Positions 50,688 through 59,349 of a stretch of DNA of 64,000 bases are shown piece after piece. Where the stretch lies: positions 124,001 through 188,000 of the forward strand of contig JBBEBP010000016.1 of NCBI GenBank assembly GCA_040882255.1. Direction: 5' to 3'. Made by a program: the position numbers and the translations under genes. This DNA comes from PWQG01 sp040882255 (GTDB taxonomy: Bacteria; Pseudomonadota; Gammaproteobacteria; Pseudomonadales; Pseudohongiellaceae). The notes beneath the pieces were generated by a model. That model saw only the letters and a list, made by a program, of their open reading frames with translations, was not told the origin of the DNA and did not search any database. Positions within the stretch are counted from its first letter, which is position 1, and the number at the start of each line of letters is the position of its first letter.

Positions 50688-51263
50688 ATGCACACATTGT
50701 TGTACCGGGCGGCGTTCGCGCCGCTCCTGCTACTCACCAGTCTGTCCGCGCAGGCCGATACCTGGGTCATCGACAAGGATGACTCGCAGGTGATTTTCAA
50801 GTATGAGTACTCGGGAACGCCCTACCAGGGCGCATTCACCGATATCGACGCGACCTTCGATATTGATCCGATGAACCCCGGCTCCTGCGAATTCCAGGTG
50901 ACGATCGACATGGATGAGATCGCCATCGATGACGAGGAGACCCTGAGCTATCTGCTGGATGTGGACATGTTCGATGTAGCCCAGTATCCGACGGCCAGCT
51001 TCGAGGCGGATGAGTGTAGCCTGCTGTCAGCGAATTCCTTCGTGGCGGACGGCATGCTGACCATCCGGAATCAGACCCAGCCCATCACGTTTCCCTTCGA
51101 GCTCGATATCGACACATCGGGAGACCAGTTGCGCTTCCACATGACCAGCGAAGTGACAATCCAGCGGCTGGAGTACGGGGTTGGCCAGGGCTACCTGGCG
51201 AATACCTCCGACATCCCGAATGATGTGGACGTGGAAGTGGACGTCTACGCTGTCATGCAATAA
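50688..51263 (+). CDS. YceI-family periplasmic protein
   Basis: 191 residues, with signal peptide (AAFAPLLLLTSLSAQA) and a lipocalin-like beta-barrel beginning DTWVIDKDDSQVIFKYEYSG. The family binds polyisoprenoid lipids in its cavity. ATG at 50688 has AGGAG 11 bases upstream; the ATG at 50679 lies too close to that site. It begins 25 bases after the PQQ dehydrogenase stop. Possibly a quinone or lipid carrier for the dehydrogenase, by position only. Confidence 0.9.
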   Translation: MHTLLYRAAFAPLLLLTSLSAQADTWVIDKDDSQVIFKYEYSGTPYQGAFTDIDATFDIDPMNPGSCEFQVTIDMDEIAIDDEETLSYLLDVDMFDVAQYPTASFEADECSLLSANSFVADGMLTIRNQTQPITFPFELDIDTSGDQLRFHMTSEVTIQRLEYGVGQGYLANTSDIPNDVDVEVDVYAVMQ

Positions 51264-51275
51264 CAGGATAACCCC

Positions 51276-51935
51276 ATGAACACCGCTTTTTTGCACAAAC
51301 TACGTCAACCATTCCTCATTCTGGCATGTTCCGCTGCGCTGGCAGGCTGCGACCGGCTGATATCACCCGATTTCAGTACCGAAGTGGCGGAACTGAGGAC
51401 GGGGCAGTACACCCTGGACAAGGACCACGCGACGCTGCTGTTCAAAGTGGACCACCTGGGCTTTTCCACCTACACAGGGCGTTTCAACGATTTCGATGCC
51501 ACGCTGGACTTCGACCCGGAGAACGTCGAGAACTCCAGTCTCGAGGTGATTGTCGAGACCGCATCGATTGACGTCAACAATCCGGAATTCGCCAACGATC
51601 TGCGCGAGGACTGGTTTGACGTGGAGAACCACCCCCAGGCCGTGTTCCGGACCACCCGCTTTATTGAAGAGGACGGAAACTCCTTCGTTTTCGAAGGTGA
51701 CCTGACGCTACTGGGCAACACGGAGCCGGTGACTCTCAATATCACTTCAAACGGCGGAGGCCGCAACTTCCTGACGCGCAGCTACACGCTGGGCTTCTCG
51801 GCCAACACCACCTTCCAGCGCTCGGATTTCGGCATGGACAACCTGGTGTCTTTCGGTGTCGGTGATGACATCGAGCTGGAGATTCATGTGGAGTTCCAGG
51901 AAGGCGAGGCAGCTGGCGAAGAAAGCAGCGAGTAG
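51276..51935 (+). CDS. YceI-family lipoprotein
   Basis: 219 residues. Signal peptide with lipobox LAGC (Cys near residue 25) predicts a lipid-anchored protein; after Cys is Asp (CDRL), which would favour inner-membrane retention by the E. coli +2 rule. The YceI barrel begins GQYTLDKDHATLLFKVDHLG and includes VIVETASIDVNNPEFANDL. It lies 12 bases after the first YceI gene and is the last gene before a strong terminator. Confidence 0.92.
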   Translation: MNTAFLHKLRQPFLILACSAALAGCDRLISPDFSTEVAELRTGQYTLDKDHATLLFKVDHLGFSTYTGRFNDFDATLDFDPENVENSSLEVIVETASIDVNNPEFANDLREDWFDVENHPQAVFRTTRFIEEDGNSFVFEGDLTLLGNTEPVTLNITSNGGGRNFLTRSYTLGFSANTTFQRSDFGMDNLVSFGVGDDIELEIHVEFQEGEAAGEESSE

Positions 51936-51998
51936 TCCTGTGGCGTGATGCTGTCCGGGGGAAGGGATTCCTCCGAGGGCGCTCGTTCAACCTCGCAC

Positions 51999-52037
51999 AA
52001 ACAAAAAAGGTCCGCACGAAGCGGACCTTTTTTGTTT
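51999..52037. terminator. Strong bidirectional intrinsic terminator
   Basis: Perfect 17-bp arms (51999-52015 and 52021-52037) around loop ACGAA; core GGTCCGC/GCGGACC is flanked by AAACAAAAAA on one side and TTTTTTGTTT on the other, giving U-tracts on both strands. It lies between the second YceI gene and the convergent DoxX gene. Confidence 0.97.
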
Positions 52038-52069
52038 GGCGCACCCGGAGATGACGGGGTAGAACCCGT

Positions 52070-52501
52070 TCAAGTTTTGCCCAGCTTCACGGTCCACCTG
52101 GTATCAAACTCGCGTAACAGGAACAACGCCACGCAGGCGGCCAACATTGGCCATGCTGCAAAAAATAGCAGATTGTTGAAAGCGTCCAGATATTGGGACC
52201 AGGACGAAAAGGTGGAGATGGCGTGAAAAACCAGAATGGCGCCATAGGTCCACTTCTTGAACAAACCGGCCACAAAGGCCAGGATAATCAGTAACTGCAC
52301 CCCACCGATCAGGTAGAAGGCTCCAGCACCAAGGCCCCCGATGAAATAGAAGTTTTCGTAAATGGCCGATGCATGATCCGGCTGCATAAGCTTGTCCAGC
52401 GTCCACATCAGAAAGACAATGAACACACCAAGGCGCAACAGCAACAGGGACCAGCCCAGCGTTTCGCGCGGAACTGCAACAGTTTCAGTGGTATCCGTCA
52501 T
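52070..52501 (-). CDS. DoxX-like membrane protein
   Basis: 143 residues with four predicted helices (about 16-33, 50-78, 88-105 and 112-128). The opening LLLLRLGVFIVFLMWTLDKL and the FYFIGG region fit the DoxX/quinol-oxidase-like family, whose members are often linked to redox stress. It starts 3 bases after the anti-sigma stop with GAGGA about 8 bases upstream, so it is the last gene of the AhpD-like/sigma/anti-sigma operon. Confidence 0.8.
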   Translation of the reverse strand: MTDTTETVAVPRETLGWSLLLLRLGVFIVFLMWTLDKLMQPDHASAIYENFYFIGGLGAGAFYLIGGVQLLIILAFVAGLFKKWTYGAILVFHAISTFSSWSQYLDAFNNLLFFAAWPMLAACVALFLLREFDTRWTVKLGKT

Positions 52502-52504
52502 AAT

Positions 52505-52759
52505 TCATTCCTCTTTGATATTATCAGGTACAGGGCTCATCGCCATGGCGGCGCTGGCCAGCTCTGCTGCGCGGCCGGCAGACAGCGGCTCCTCATACCG
52601 AGTCCGCAGCGCCGCCACGGTCAGCCGCATCTGCCGCATGAAACGGCGGCAATGACGACACAATAGCAGATGCATACCCACCTGTAGTCGCACACCAGCG
52701 GACCCGAGGCCATCAATATGGTCACTGGCCTGATCGCTTATTTCCCGACAACAGAGCAT
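52505..52759 (-). CDS. Zinc-finger anti-sigma factor (zf-HC2 type)
   Basis: 84 residues. The ZAS pattern is seen as MHLLLCRHCRRF (H-x3-C-x2-C) after an N-terminal CREISDQASDHIDG, as in zf-HC2 anti-sigma factors that clamp ECF sigmas and can sense redox through their Cys. The ATG lies inside the sigma gene's last codons (22-base overlap), showing coupling. No membrane segment, so it is a soluble anti-sigma factor. Confidence 0.8.
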   Translation of the reverse strand: MLCCREISDQASDHIDGLGSAGVRLQVGMHLLLCRHCRRFMRQMRLTVAALRTRYEEPLSAGRAAELASAAMAMSPVPDNIKEE

Positions 52760-53376
52760 TCATTTCCCTCCAGATGCAATTCAATGGCCTCCCGCACAGA
52801 AAGCCGGGCCCGGTGAAGCAGAACCCGTGCATTGGAGTAGCTGATCTCCAGAATGTTACAGATGTCCTGCAAGGCCATTTGTTGCTGATCACGCATGATC
52901 AACACCGACTGTTGTAGTGGGCTGAGTCGGCCGATGGCCCGATCAATGCAACTTTGCAGCTCCTCCTCCTCCAGCACGGCGGCCGCGGTAGCTGTTCCCC
53001 AACCCTGTGGCGCCTGCAGCCAGCGTCCCCTTTCGTCGAATTGTGATTCCAGCCAGGTCTCTGCCCCGCCCCCATTCTCATCCCTGGCCATTTCCGCCAG
53101 GGAGCGATAGCGTCGCTCCTTGCGAAGACGGCTGAGCGCAGCATTGCGCACGATCGAATACAGCCAGGTACTGAGCTGCGAGCGTCCCGCAAAACCGCTC
53201 AGATGTTTGTAGACCGAGATCCAGGCGTCCTGAACCACTTCCTCAGACCAGCGGTCACCTACATAGGTCCCGGCGAAATTCACCAGGCGCGGATGGTAAT
53301 ACTGCACCAGCTCGGTGAACAGTACCGGATCGCCGTCGCGCAGCCGGTTCAACTCAGCATCGGACAATGAGAACAT
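52738..53376 (-). CDS. ECF-type RNA polymerase sigma factor
   Basis: 212 residues. Region 2 spans FTELVQYYHPRLVNFAGTYV to SQLSTWLYSIVRNAALSRLR; region 4 spans LSPLQQSVLIMRDQQQMALQDICNILEISYSNARVLLHRARL. A longer than usual linker (about residues 85-135) is rich in Gly/Glu/Trp. There is no SnoaL-type extension. GGAG is 7 bases before the ATG. It lies 15 bases after the AhpD-like gene and overlaps its presumed anti-sigma factor. Confidence 0.93.
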   Translation of the reverse strand: MFSLSDAELNRLRDGDPVLFTELVQYYHPRLVNFAGTYVGDRWSEEVVQDAWISVYKHLSGFAGRSQLSTWLYSIVRNAALSRLRKERRYRSLAEMARDENGGGAETWLESQFDERGRWLQAPQGWGTATAAAVLEEEELQSCIDRAIGRLSPLQQSVLIMRDQQQMALQDICNILEISYSNARVLLHRARLSVREAIELHLEGNECSVVGK

Positions 53377-53391
53377 GGTGCGCTCCGCTGA

Positions 53392-53934
53392 TCACTCGGT
53401 CATGGCCTTGAGCTCGGGGTTGGGCTCTGGATGCGTAAGATGATTGGTGTAGTTGGACAGCGTCTTCAATGATACGGCCAGCACCAGTTCGAGTATCTGT
53501 TGCCGCTCCAAACCGGCGTCGAGGAAGTTCTTCTGTATCTGTTCGGGCACAAAGCCCCGTTCCTGCACCATACTGCGCACCAGTTGCACCAGTGCGCGGT
53601 CCTTCGGATCTTGCGGGTCATTCCCGGACTTGATCGCCTTGATAGTGTCGGTATCCACACCAGCCTGCCGGGCCATGGCATGATGGGCCACCTTGCAGAA
53701 CTCACAGTCATTGGTGGTGCTGGCCGTCAAAAGGGCCAATTGCACCTGCTGGTCGGAGAGCGAGGACTCCTTGAGCAGCTCATCGAGCTGCGTATAGGCT
53801 TTGATGGTGACCGGCGCCTCGGCCATGTAGTGGAACAGTTCGGGGATGAAACCGAAGCCCCGCTCTATATTGGAGAGCAGCTCTTGACTCGCCTTCGGAG
53901 CATTTTGCTTGTCATAACGGGTGAAGTCACTCAT
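53392..53934 (-). CDS. AhpD-like/carboxymuconolactone decarboxylase-family protein
   Basis: 180 residues. The redox motif CEFCKVAHH (CxxC with a later His) near residue 80 fits peroxidase-type AhpD relatives rather than true muconolactone decarboxylases. ATG at 53934 has AAGGAGG about 8 bases upstream. It is first in the operon with sigma factor, anti-sigma factor and DoxX, and divergent from an AraC regulator. A role in peroxide or electrophile stress is inferred from family and neighbours. Confidence 0.88.
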   Translation of the reverse strand: MSDFTRYDKQNAPKASQELLSNIERGFGFIPELFHYMAEAPVTIKAYTQLDELLKESSLSDQQVQLALLTASTTNDCEFCKVAHHAMARQAGVDTDTIKAIKSGNDPQDPKDRALVQLVRSMVQERGFVPEQIQKNFLDAGLERQQILELVLAVSLKTLSNYTNHLTHPEPNPELKAMTE

Positions 53935-54014
53935 GTAATACCTCCTTCCTGCTGCGTGAGGTACCATCGTACTGCCGCAGCCTTGTACCCTGCGTCACCT
54001 TCCGTGCATAATTT

Positions 54015-54947
54015 ATGCTCCAGCGTACCGATCCATCCGCCATTGGAGATGCCATGGCAGCCACCGCCGACCTGTTACAACTGATTCGCTTCCGTGTCAG
54101 CATCTTTCACAATGCCAAGATTTGCGGGAATTGGCGCATCAGCGAACACAGCGAAGGCTCCACCTGCTTCCATCTGGTGACCATGGGAAACTGCCACCTG
54201 GATATTCCCGGCCAGGAGCCCCACCATCTGGTGGCGGGGGATCTGCTGGTCTTTCCGCGCGAGATGGCGCACCAGATGACGCCGGAGGAATCACTGTCAG
54301 GCAGCCAGGAGCATCTGCCCTACGAACAAGCGGCCGGTCGCAAGGGCACGGGTCTGCTCTGCGCCGAGGTCAATTTTCGTCACAGCGCTGCCTCGTATCT
54401 GCTTGACGGCCTCCCCCCGGTACTCATCATCCGTGGCCACCAGGCCGACTGGTTGCCACCCCTGCGCAAGATGATCCTGCAGGAGAGCAGCGGCGAGCGT
54501 TTTGTCGCCGAAGCGGTGCTGGAACGGCTCTGTGAACTGATCTTTGTCTATGCGTTGACACATTACCTGAGCGGCAAACCTGAACAGGCCGGTTTGCTGG
54601 CCCTGTACAGTCACCCGCGCTTGTCGCGCGCCCTCAACGCACTCCATGAACGCCCCGACCACGACTGGAGTCTGGAAGAGATGGCCGGCAGCGCCGCCAT
54701 GTCACGTACAGCCTTCGCCCGCGCATTTCGCGAAACCGGGGGCTGGACTCCCATGCAATACCTCAACTGGTGGCGCCTGCAACAGGCCAGCGATCTATTG
54801 GGTGAAGGTCAGTCGGTCGCCCGCGCCGCCGAGAGCGTCGGTTTCCACTCCCAGGCAGCCTTTTCACGCGCCTTCCGGCAATGTTTCGGCCTCAGTCCCA
54901 GCGTCTACCGCAATCAGCTTCGCATCGGCAGCGCCGACAGCGCCTGA
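54015..54947 (+). CDS. AraC-family transcriptional regulator with cupin sensor domain
   Basis: 310 residues. Residues 20-180 form a cupin-like ligand domain (GNCHLDIPGQEPHHLVAGDLLVFPREMAHQM), and 200-300 the AraC double helix-turn-helix with MAGSAAMSRTAFARAFRE and the end GLSPSVYRNQLR. It is of the cupin_6 type often linked to alcohol, aldehyde or redox genes. It is divergent from the AhpD-like operon, with the TonB receptor gene next on the same strand. It could control either. ATG at 54054 is an alternative start. Confidence 0.9.
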   Translation: MLQRTDPSAIGDAMAATADLLQLIRFRVSIFHNAKICGNWRISEHSEGSTCFHLVTMGNCHLDIPGQEPHHLVAGDLLVFPREMAHQMTPEESLSGSQEHLPYEQAAGRKGTGLLCAEVNFRHSAASYLLDGLPPVLIIRGHQADWLPPLRKMILQESSGERFVAEAVLERLCELIFVYALTHYLSGKPEQAGLLALYSHPRLSRALNALHERPDHDWSLEEMAGSAAMSRTAFARAFRETGGWTPMQYLNWWRLQQASDLLGEGQSVARAAESVGFHSQAAFSRAFRQCFGLSPSVYRNQLRIGSADSA

Positions 54948-55039
54948 ACCAGTCAGAAGATAACTGACTCTACATCCGTAACATCCGCAGCCAAGAGGCG
55001 TCGGGGGAGAGTCCTGCAGCTGAAACAAGGAATCCCCGC

Positions 55040-57541
55040 GTGCAACGAATGCAACGACCATCCGAAGCCATGACCCGCCGGGCCTCATATTTGACACTAC
55101 TGGCGGCTTTGCTGAGCAGTAGCCCTGTCTGGGCCCAGAACAACGACACCGATATCCGAACCCTGTTGGTGATCGGTCAGCGCGGCGAAGCGCGTTCTGA
55201 AGTGGATGCCGCCGCCCCCGTGGATGTGTTCAGCCAGCAGGATCTGCGCGCTCTGGGCGCTACTGGCAATGAGTTGGGTGAGGCCCTGGCCAGCATCGCC
55301 CCCTCCTTCAGCTTTCCGCGTCAGTCCAATTCTGTCACCTCGGATCACATACGCGCAGCACGCCTGCGCAACCTCAGCCCCGACCAGGTGCTGGTACTGG
55401 TCAATGGCAAGCGGCGCCACCCGTCGGCGGTGATCAACGACAACACCACCTTCGGTAAGGGCAGCAATGCCTTCGACTTCAACACCATTCCTCTGTCTGC
55501 CGTGGAACGCGTGGAAATCCTGCGCGACGGCGCCAGCGCCCAATACGGCTCCGACGCCATTGCCGGGGTCATCAATATCGTCCTGCGCGATGATGCCGAG
55601 GGGACAGAAGCTGTTATCGGCACGGGCGTGCATCTGTCCGACTCCCCTATCCTCAATGCCAGCGACGTGGATGGAGAAACAGTCTACCTGACCGCCCAGC
55701 ATGGGCTGCGTTACGCCGGGGATGGGCATGTACGTTTCGGGGGCGAACTGCGCAGTCGCAACAGCACCGACCGTGCCGGACGCAACCGCGTGCCCGGTTT
55801 TGTCGCGCCACCCACCATCAACAACCTGGCTTTTCGCGGTCAGCGGACCAGCCGCAGCGGTGATCCCCAGTCCGAGGAAGCCCGCCTCTGGGCCAACGGG
55901 GGTTACAGGATCAATGACACCATGGATTTTTACTACACGGGCACCTGGCTGAATCAGGACACCGAAGGCGCCGTACTTTTCCGCCACCCGGATTCCAGCC
56001 AGAACGTGCCCGAGCTTTATCCCCGGGGCACCTTGCCGGTTACCACGGGGGACAACCGGGACTTCGGCCTGAGTACCGGGCTTGCCCTGAAGCTTGCTGA
56101 CTGGGAACTGGACCTGGGCCTGAGCCACGGGCGAAACCGTTTCAATTTTGGCGTTCGCAATTCCCTCAATCCCTCGCTGGGCCCGCAAAGCCCCACACGC
56201 TTCCACTCAGGCCGCTTCCGTATGGCGCAAACCCAAGTGCAGCTCGATGCTCTGCGTCAGCTCGAATGGCAGAACACACCGTTCACCCTGGCCACCGGTG
56301 CCGCCTGGCGCCACGAGGAGTTCAGCAGCCGCCCCGGTGACCCGGCTTCCCACCGTGCTGGTGACTACCGGTTCACGGGCGAACGCCTACTGGCAGACGG
56401 CAGCCAGATCAGCGCGGAAGCCCTGCTCGGCCTGCCCGACATCGGCGCTCAAGGCGCCAAGGGTCTCACACCGGACGATGCCACCACCCTGGACCGTAAT
56501 GTCTACAGTCTGTATGCAGAGCTCTCATCCCAGGTGACTGAAGCTCTGTTCATTTCCGGCGCGACCCGCTACGAAGACTACGATGATTTTGGCGACACTT
56601 TGACCGCCAAACTCAGCACCAACCTGCGGATCAATCCGGTTCTGGCCGTGCGCGGCTCGGTATCCAACAGCTTCCGGGCTCCCAGCCTGAGTCAACTGGC
56701 CTGGTCACGTAGTGACAACACTTTCGACCGCGAGACCTTCGAGCGCATTTCCTCTCGTCTGGTGCGAAGCGATTCCGCCATCGGTCAGACTCTGGGCGTG
56801 GAAGACCTGCGTGAAGAGCAGGCCGGCAATGCCTCCCTGGGCCTTACCATTCAGGCCGCGGACCGTCTGCAGCTCACCATTGACGCCTTCCGGATCGATA
56901 TCGACGACCGCATAAGCATCTCGGAAAGCCTGCAGGGCGAGAACCTGATTGCCACCGTGCAGGACGTACCCGGTGGTGATGGCGTGCGTTCGGTCAGTTT
57001 TTTCACCAATGCCATCGACACCCGCAGCGAAGGCGTGGAACTGGTCGCGGATTGGAGCGACAGGTGGGGCAGCGGACAGTACCGCGTCAACGCCGCCTCC
57101 AGTTTCATTGATACCAGCATCCGCCGCCTGCGCGAAGCACCGCCAAGACTTCGAAAGATCGACCCTGGCGCACAACTGTTCGAATCCGGTGCCCGCAATG
57201 TACTCACCACGGCCAGCCCAGAACATCAGGCCGTTGTCAGTTTCGACTGGCAGAACGATGAATGGCTGCTGCATAGCCAAGCCCGGTACTACGGCACTGT
57301 GGAAAGAGATAGAGGTTTTGCCTCACAGATCTTCAGTCCGGATACACTGTTCGATGTTTCAGTCACCCGTCAGTTCGGCCCCTCCTGGGGCCTGACCCTT
57401 GGCGCTGACAATGTATTCGATCGACGCGCCCAGCGCAGCAACGAAAGCCTCGACTTCGGCGGTAACTTTGCCTATGAGGTGATCACGCCGGCGGGCGCCA
57501 ATGGGCGATTTCTGTGGACGCGCATTGAGATGCAGTTCTGA
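55040..57541 (+). CDS. TonB-dependent outer-membrane receptor
   Basis: 833 residues. Signal peptide ends near SSPVWAQ; plug domain spans about residues 50-175 with QVLVLVNGKRRHPSAV and VERVEILRDGASAQYGSDAI, followed by a 22-strand barrel with terminal aromatic MQF. A TonB box is not obvious (NNDTDIRTLLVIGQRG at the plug start). GTG at 55040 is placed 9 bases after AAGGA; ATG at 55049 is possible. Ligand is unknown; no FecR-type regulator adjoins. It could respond to the upstream AraC regulator. Confidence 0.92.
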   Translation: MQRMQRPSEAMTRRASYLTLLAALLSSSPVWAQNNDTDIRTLLVIGQRGEARSEVDAAAPVDVFSQQDLRALGATGNELGEALASIAPSFSFPRQSNSVTSDHIRAARLRNLSPDQVLVLVNGKRRHPSAVINDNTTFGKGSNAFDFNTIPLSAVERVEILRDGASAQYGSDAIAGVINIVLRDDAEGTEAVIGTGVHLSDSPILNASDVDGETVYLTAQHGLRYAGDGHVRFGGELRSRNSTDRAGRNRVPGFVAPPTINNLAFRGQRTSRSGDPQSEEARLWANGGYRINDTMDFYYTGTWLNQDTEGAVLFRHPDSSQNVPELYPRGTLPVTTGDNRDFGLSTGLALKLADWELDLGLSHGRNRFNFGVRNSLNPSLGPQSPTRFHSGRFRMAQTQVQLDALRQLEWQNTPFTLATGAAWRHEEFSSRPGDPASHRAGDYRFTGERLLADGSQISAEALLGLPDIGAQGAKGLTPDDATTLDRNVYSLYAELSSQVTEALFISGATRYEDYDDFGDTLTAKLSTNLRINPVLAVRGSVSNSFRAPSLSQLAWSRSDNTFDRETFERISSRLVRSDSAIGQTLGVEDLREEQAGNASLGLTIQAADRLQLTIDAFRIDIDDRISISESLQGENLIATVQDVPGGDGVRSVSFFTNAIDTRSEGVELVADWSDRWGSGQYRVNAASSFIDTSIRRLREAPPRLRKIDPGAQLFESGARNVLTTASPEHQAVVSFDWQNDEWLLHSQARYYGTVERDRGFASQIFSPDTLFDVSVTRQFGPSWGLTLGADNVFDRRAQRSNESLDFGGNFAYEVITPAGANGRFLWTRIEMQF

Positions 57542-57806
57542 GCAACATCCAGTTACCCGTATGGCCCGCTACCCTTCGGGTTCGCGGCTGGCGCCGCTCA
57601 TGCAAAAGTGCCGCACAGTAACAGTCGGAAAATGCTCTTTAGAATTGTAGACATCCCCAGGAAAATAGATAGAATGGGGCTACTTTGTGGTGTCTGCAAA
57701 AACAGAGTACAACCCGTGTTAGAAATACTATGAGAGTCTGATTATATCCTGACATATCAGCTTCTCGGACGTGTCGGTAAACCGGGTTGGAACTCCGGAG
57801 AGAATC
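57542..57806. other. Intergenic region before cytochrome b561
   Basis: No gene and no clear regulatory site. GC content falls across it from the receptor end toward the cytochrome gene. It should carry the promoter of the cytochrome gene. Confidence 0.5.
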
Positions 57807-58334
57807 ATGAATAATATTAATCGCTATTCAGGCATATCTACCATCAACCACTGGGTTACCGCACTTCTCATTGTTGTCATGATCGCGCTCGGTTATACAG
57901 TAGCGGCTGCCCCGTCAGACGCAATTGAAGACTATGTTCTGGGCGTCCATATTTCTCTCGGTTTTTTTGTGTTTCTTTTCGTGGTCTGGCGAGTTGCGTT
58001 TCGCCTTTACGAGGGTTTTCCCCAGACTATCGGAGAATCGGCTCTGGAGCGCTGGGCTGCCTATCTGGTTCACCGGACGATATTGATTCTGCTGGCGCTG
58101 CAGGTGTTAACCGGTCCAATGTATCTTTTTACTGAAAACGAGTGCATGAACGTTTTCGGATGGTTCTCAGTCTGTATACCGCTGGGAAGCCTGTCGATCA
58201 TCCACGAAGGCATGGAATGGATGCATATTATGACTGGTTTCTATCTTTTGCCTGCCTTGCTGTTACTTCATGTTGTGGGCGGTATCAGACATTTTGTCAT
58301 GCGTGACAAGCAGGAGACCCCTGCAGAAATGTAG
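57807..58334 (+). CDS. Cytochrome b561 family membrane protein
   Basis: 175 residues with four helices. Conserved His residues occur in NHWVTALLIVVMIALGY, LGVHISLGFFVFLFVVW, EWMHIMTGFYLLPALLLLHV and HRTILILLALQVLTGPMYLF, fitting two b-type hemes between membrane helices. Family members pass electrons between quinols and periplasmic or superoxide acceptors. ATG at 57807 follows CGGAG by 7 bases. The gene is visibly less GC-rich than neighbours and lies 70 bases before a MITE, so transfer is plausible. Confidence 0.93.
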   Translation: MNNINRYSGISTINHWVTALLIVVMIALGYTVAAAPSDAIEDYVLGVHISLGFFVFLFVVWRVAFRLYEGFPQTIGESALERWAAYLVHRTILILLALQVLTGPMYLFTENECMNVFGWFSVCIPLGSLSIIHEGMEWMHIMTGFYLLPALLLLHVVGGIRHFVMRDKQETPAEM

Positions 58335-58405
58335 CGCACGGTTCAGTTGGCGCAAAGACCTTACGCTCGTCGCACAAATTGCTTTCTGTGATTACAGACG
58401 GTTAA

Positions 58406-58671
58406 GGAGCCTCTGAAAAAGTATGGCAAGCCTTTGGCCTTCAGCCGATTCGGCTGGCAAGGCGCTGCTTCGCCGACGTGCTGGCGGCCCGTCAAGAAGC
58501 AACAACGCAGTCCAGGCGGATCGGCTGAAGGCCCCTGCGGGCGCGGCCTGGCGCACCCCCTGGCCGCGTTGCTGTGCTTGCCAAGGGCTACGGCCATTGG
58601 CGGCGCACAGCGCCTTGCCAGGACCTGCGCCAGACTCGCGCAAAGGCATGCCATACTTTTTCAGAGGCTCC
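58406..58671. mobile_element. IS5-type MITE, 266 bp
   Basis: Terminal inverted repeats beginning GGAGCCTCTGAAAAAGTATG match at both ends (one mismatch across about 27 bases). TTAA flanks both sides (58402-58405 and 58672-58675), consistent with the YTAR target of IS5-family elements. The interior is GC-rich with no convincing transposase, so it is non-autonomous. Frames on both strands across it are not conserved-looking and are not called. The right TTAA supplies the mntP stop codon. Confidence 0.88.
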
Positions 58672-59229
58672 TTAAAGGTGACCGGATAATATCCACGCAC
58701 CCACCCCGATTAGCGTAAGACCGCCAAATATTTCTGCCCTGTGACCCAACACAGCGCCCACTGTGCGTCCCAGCATTACGCCCAGTGTCACCATGGATGT
58801 TGTTGCCAAGCCGATCATGGCAGCTGCAATCCAGATATTTACGTTTAAAAACGCTAGGCCTACGCCTACCGCCATGGCATCAATGCTGGTGCCGATTGCG
58901 GTCAGAGACACCTTGAGGAAGGAGTGCCTGGAAGGTTTATCTGTATTTTCAGCGCCAGGTTTCAGCCCTTCATAAATCATATGCAAACCCAGGGCTAACA
59001 ATAATCCGAATGCGATCCAGTGGTCCCACGCTTCGACATAGGATGATGCAGACTTACCGATTAGCCAGCCTATCAGCGGAGTGATAGTTTCGATTGATCC
59101 GAAAATCAACCCGATTCTCAAGGCGTCAATCAGGCGGGGATTTCGCAGGCTCGCGCCCTTACCAATCGCAGCGGCAAAGGCGTCTGTGGACATAGCAAAA
59201 GCAAGCAAAACGAGGGCGGTCAGGCTCAT
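58672..59229 (-). CDS. mntP: Manganese efflux pump MntP
   Basis: 185 residues with six predicted helices and the MntP signature: LLAFAMSTDAFAAAIGKGAS near the start (first Asp) and TAIGTSIDAMAVGVGLAFL in the second repeat (second Asp). These two Asp residues bind Mn(II). ATG at 59229 has GGAG 8 bases upstream. The stop TAA lies in the TTAA target duplication of the MITE, so the element inserted at the very end of the gene without lengthening it. Confidence 0.95.
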   Translation of the reverse strand: MSLTALVLLAFAMSTDAFAAAIGKGASLRNPRLIDALRIGLIFGSIETITPLIGWLIGKSASSYVEAWDHWIAFGLLLALGLHMIYEGLKPGAENTDKPSRHSFLKVSLTAIGTSIDAMAVGVGLAFLNVNIWIAAAMIGLATTSMVTLGVMLGRTVGAVLGHRAEIFGGLTLIGVGAWILSGHL

Positions 59230-59349
59230 TACATAATCTCCGGTCAGGCTTGTTGAGTCCACGATATACCCACACGCCCAACCAAAGACGTGAGTATATC
59301 AATGGTCTCGCCAACCGAGAGGTGTTCGTACCATGGCTGAAGATCCAGC

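Noticed and set aside
48881..50800. 639-codon minus-strand frame
   Set aside because: It is a shadow of the PQQ dehydrogenase gene; the composition is Gly/His/Val rich and no motif is present.
58423..58718. Overlapping frames on both strands in the MITE
   Set aside because: They have no transposase motif and low-complexity Ala/Arg/Pro composition. The element is treated as non-autonomous.
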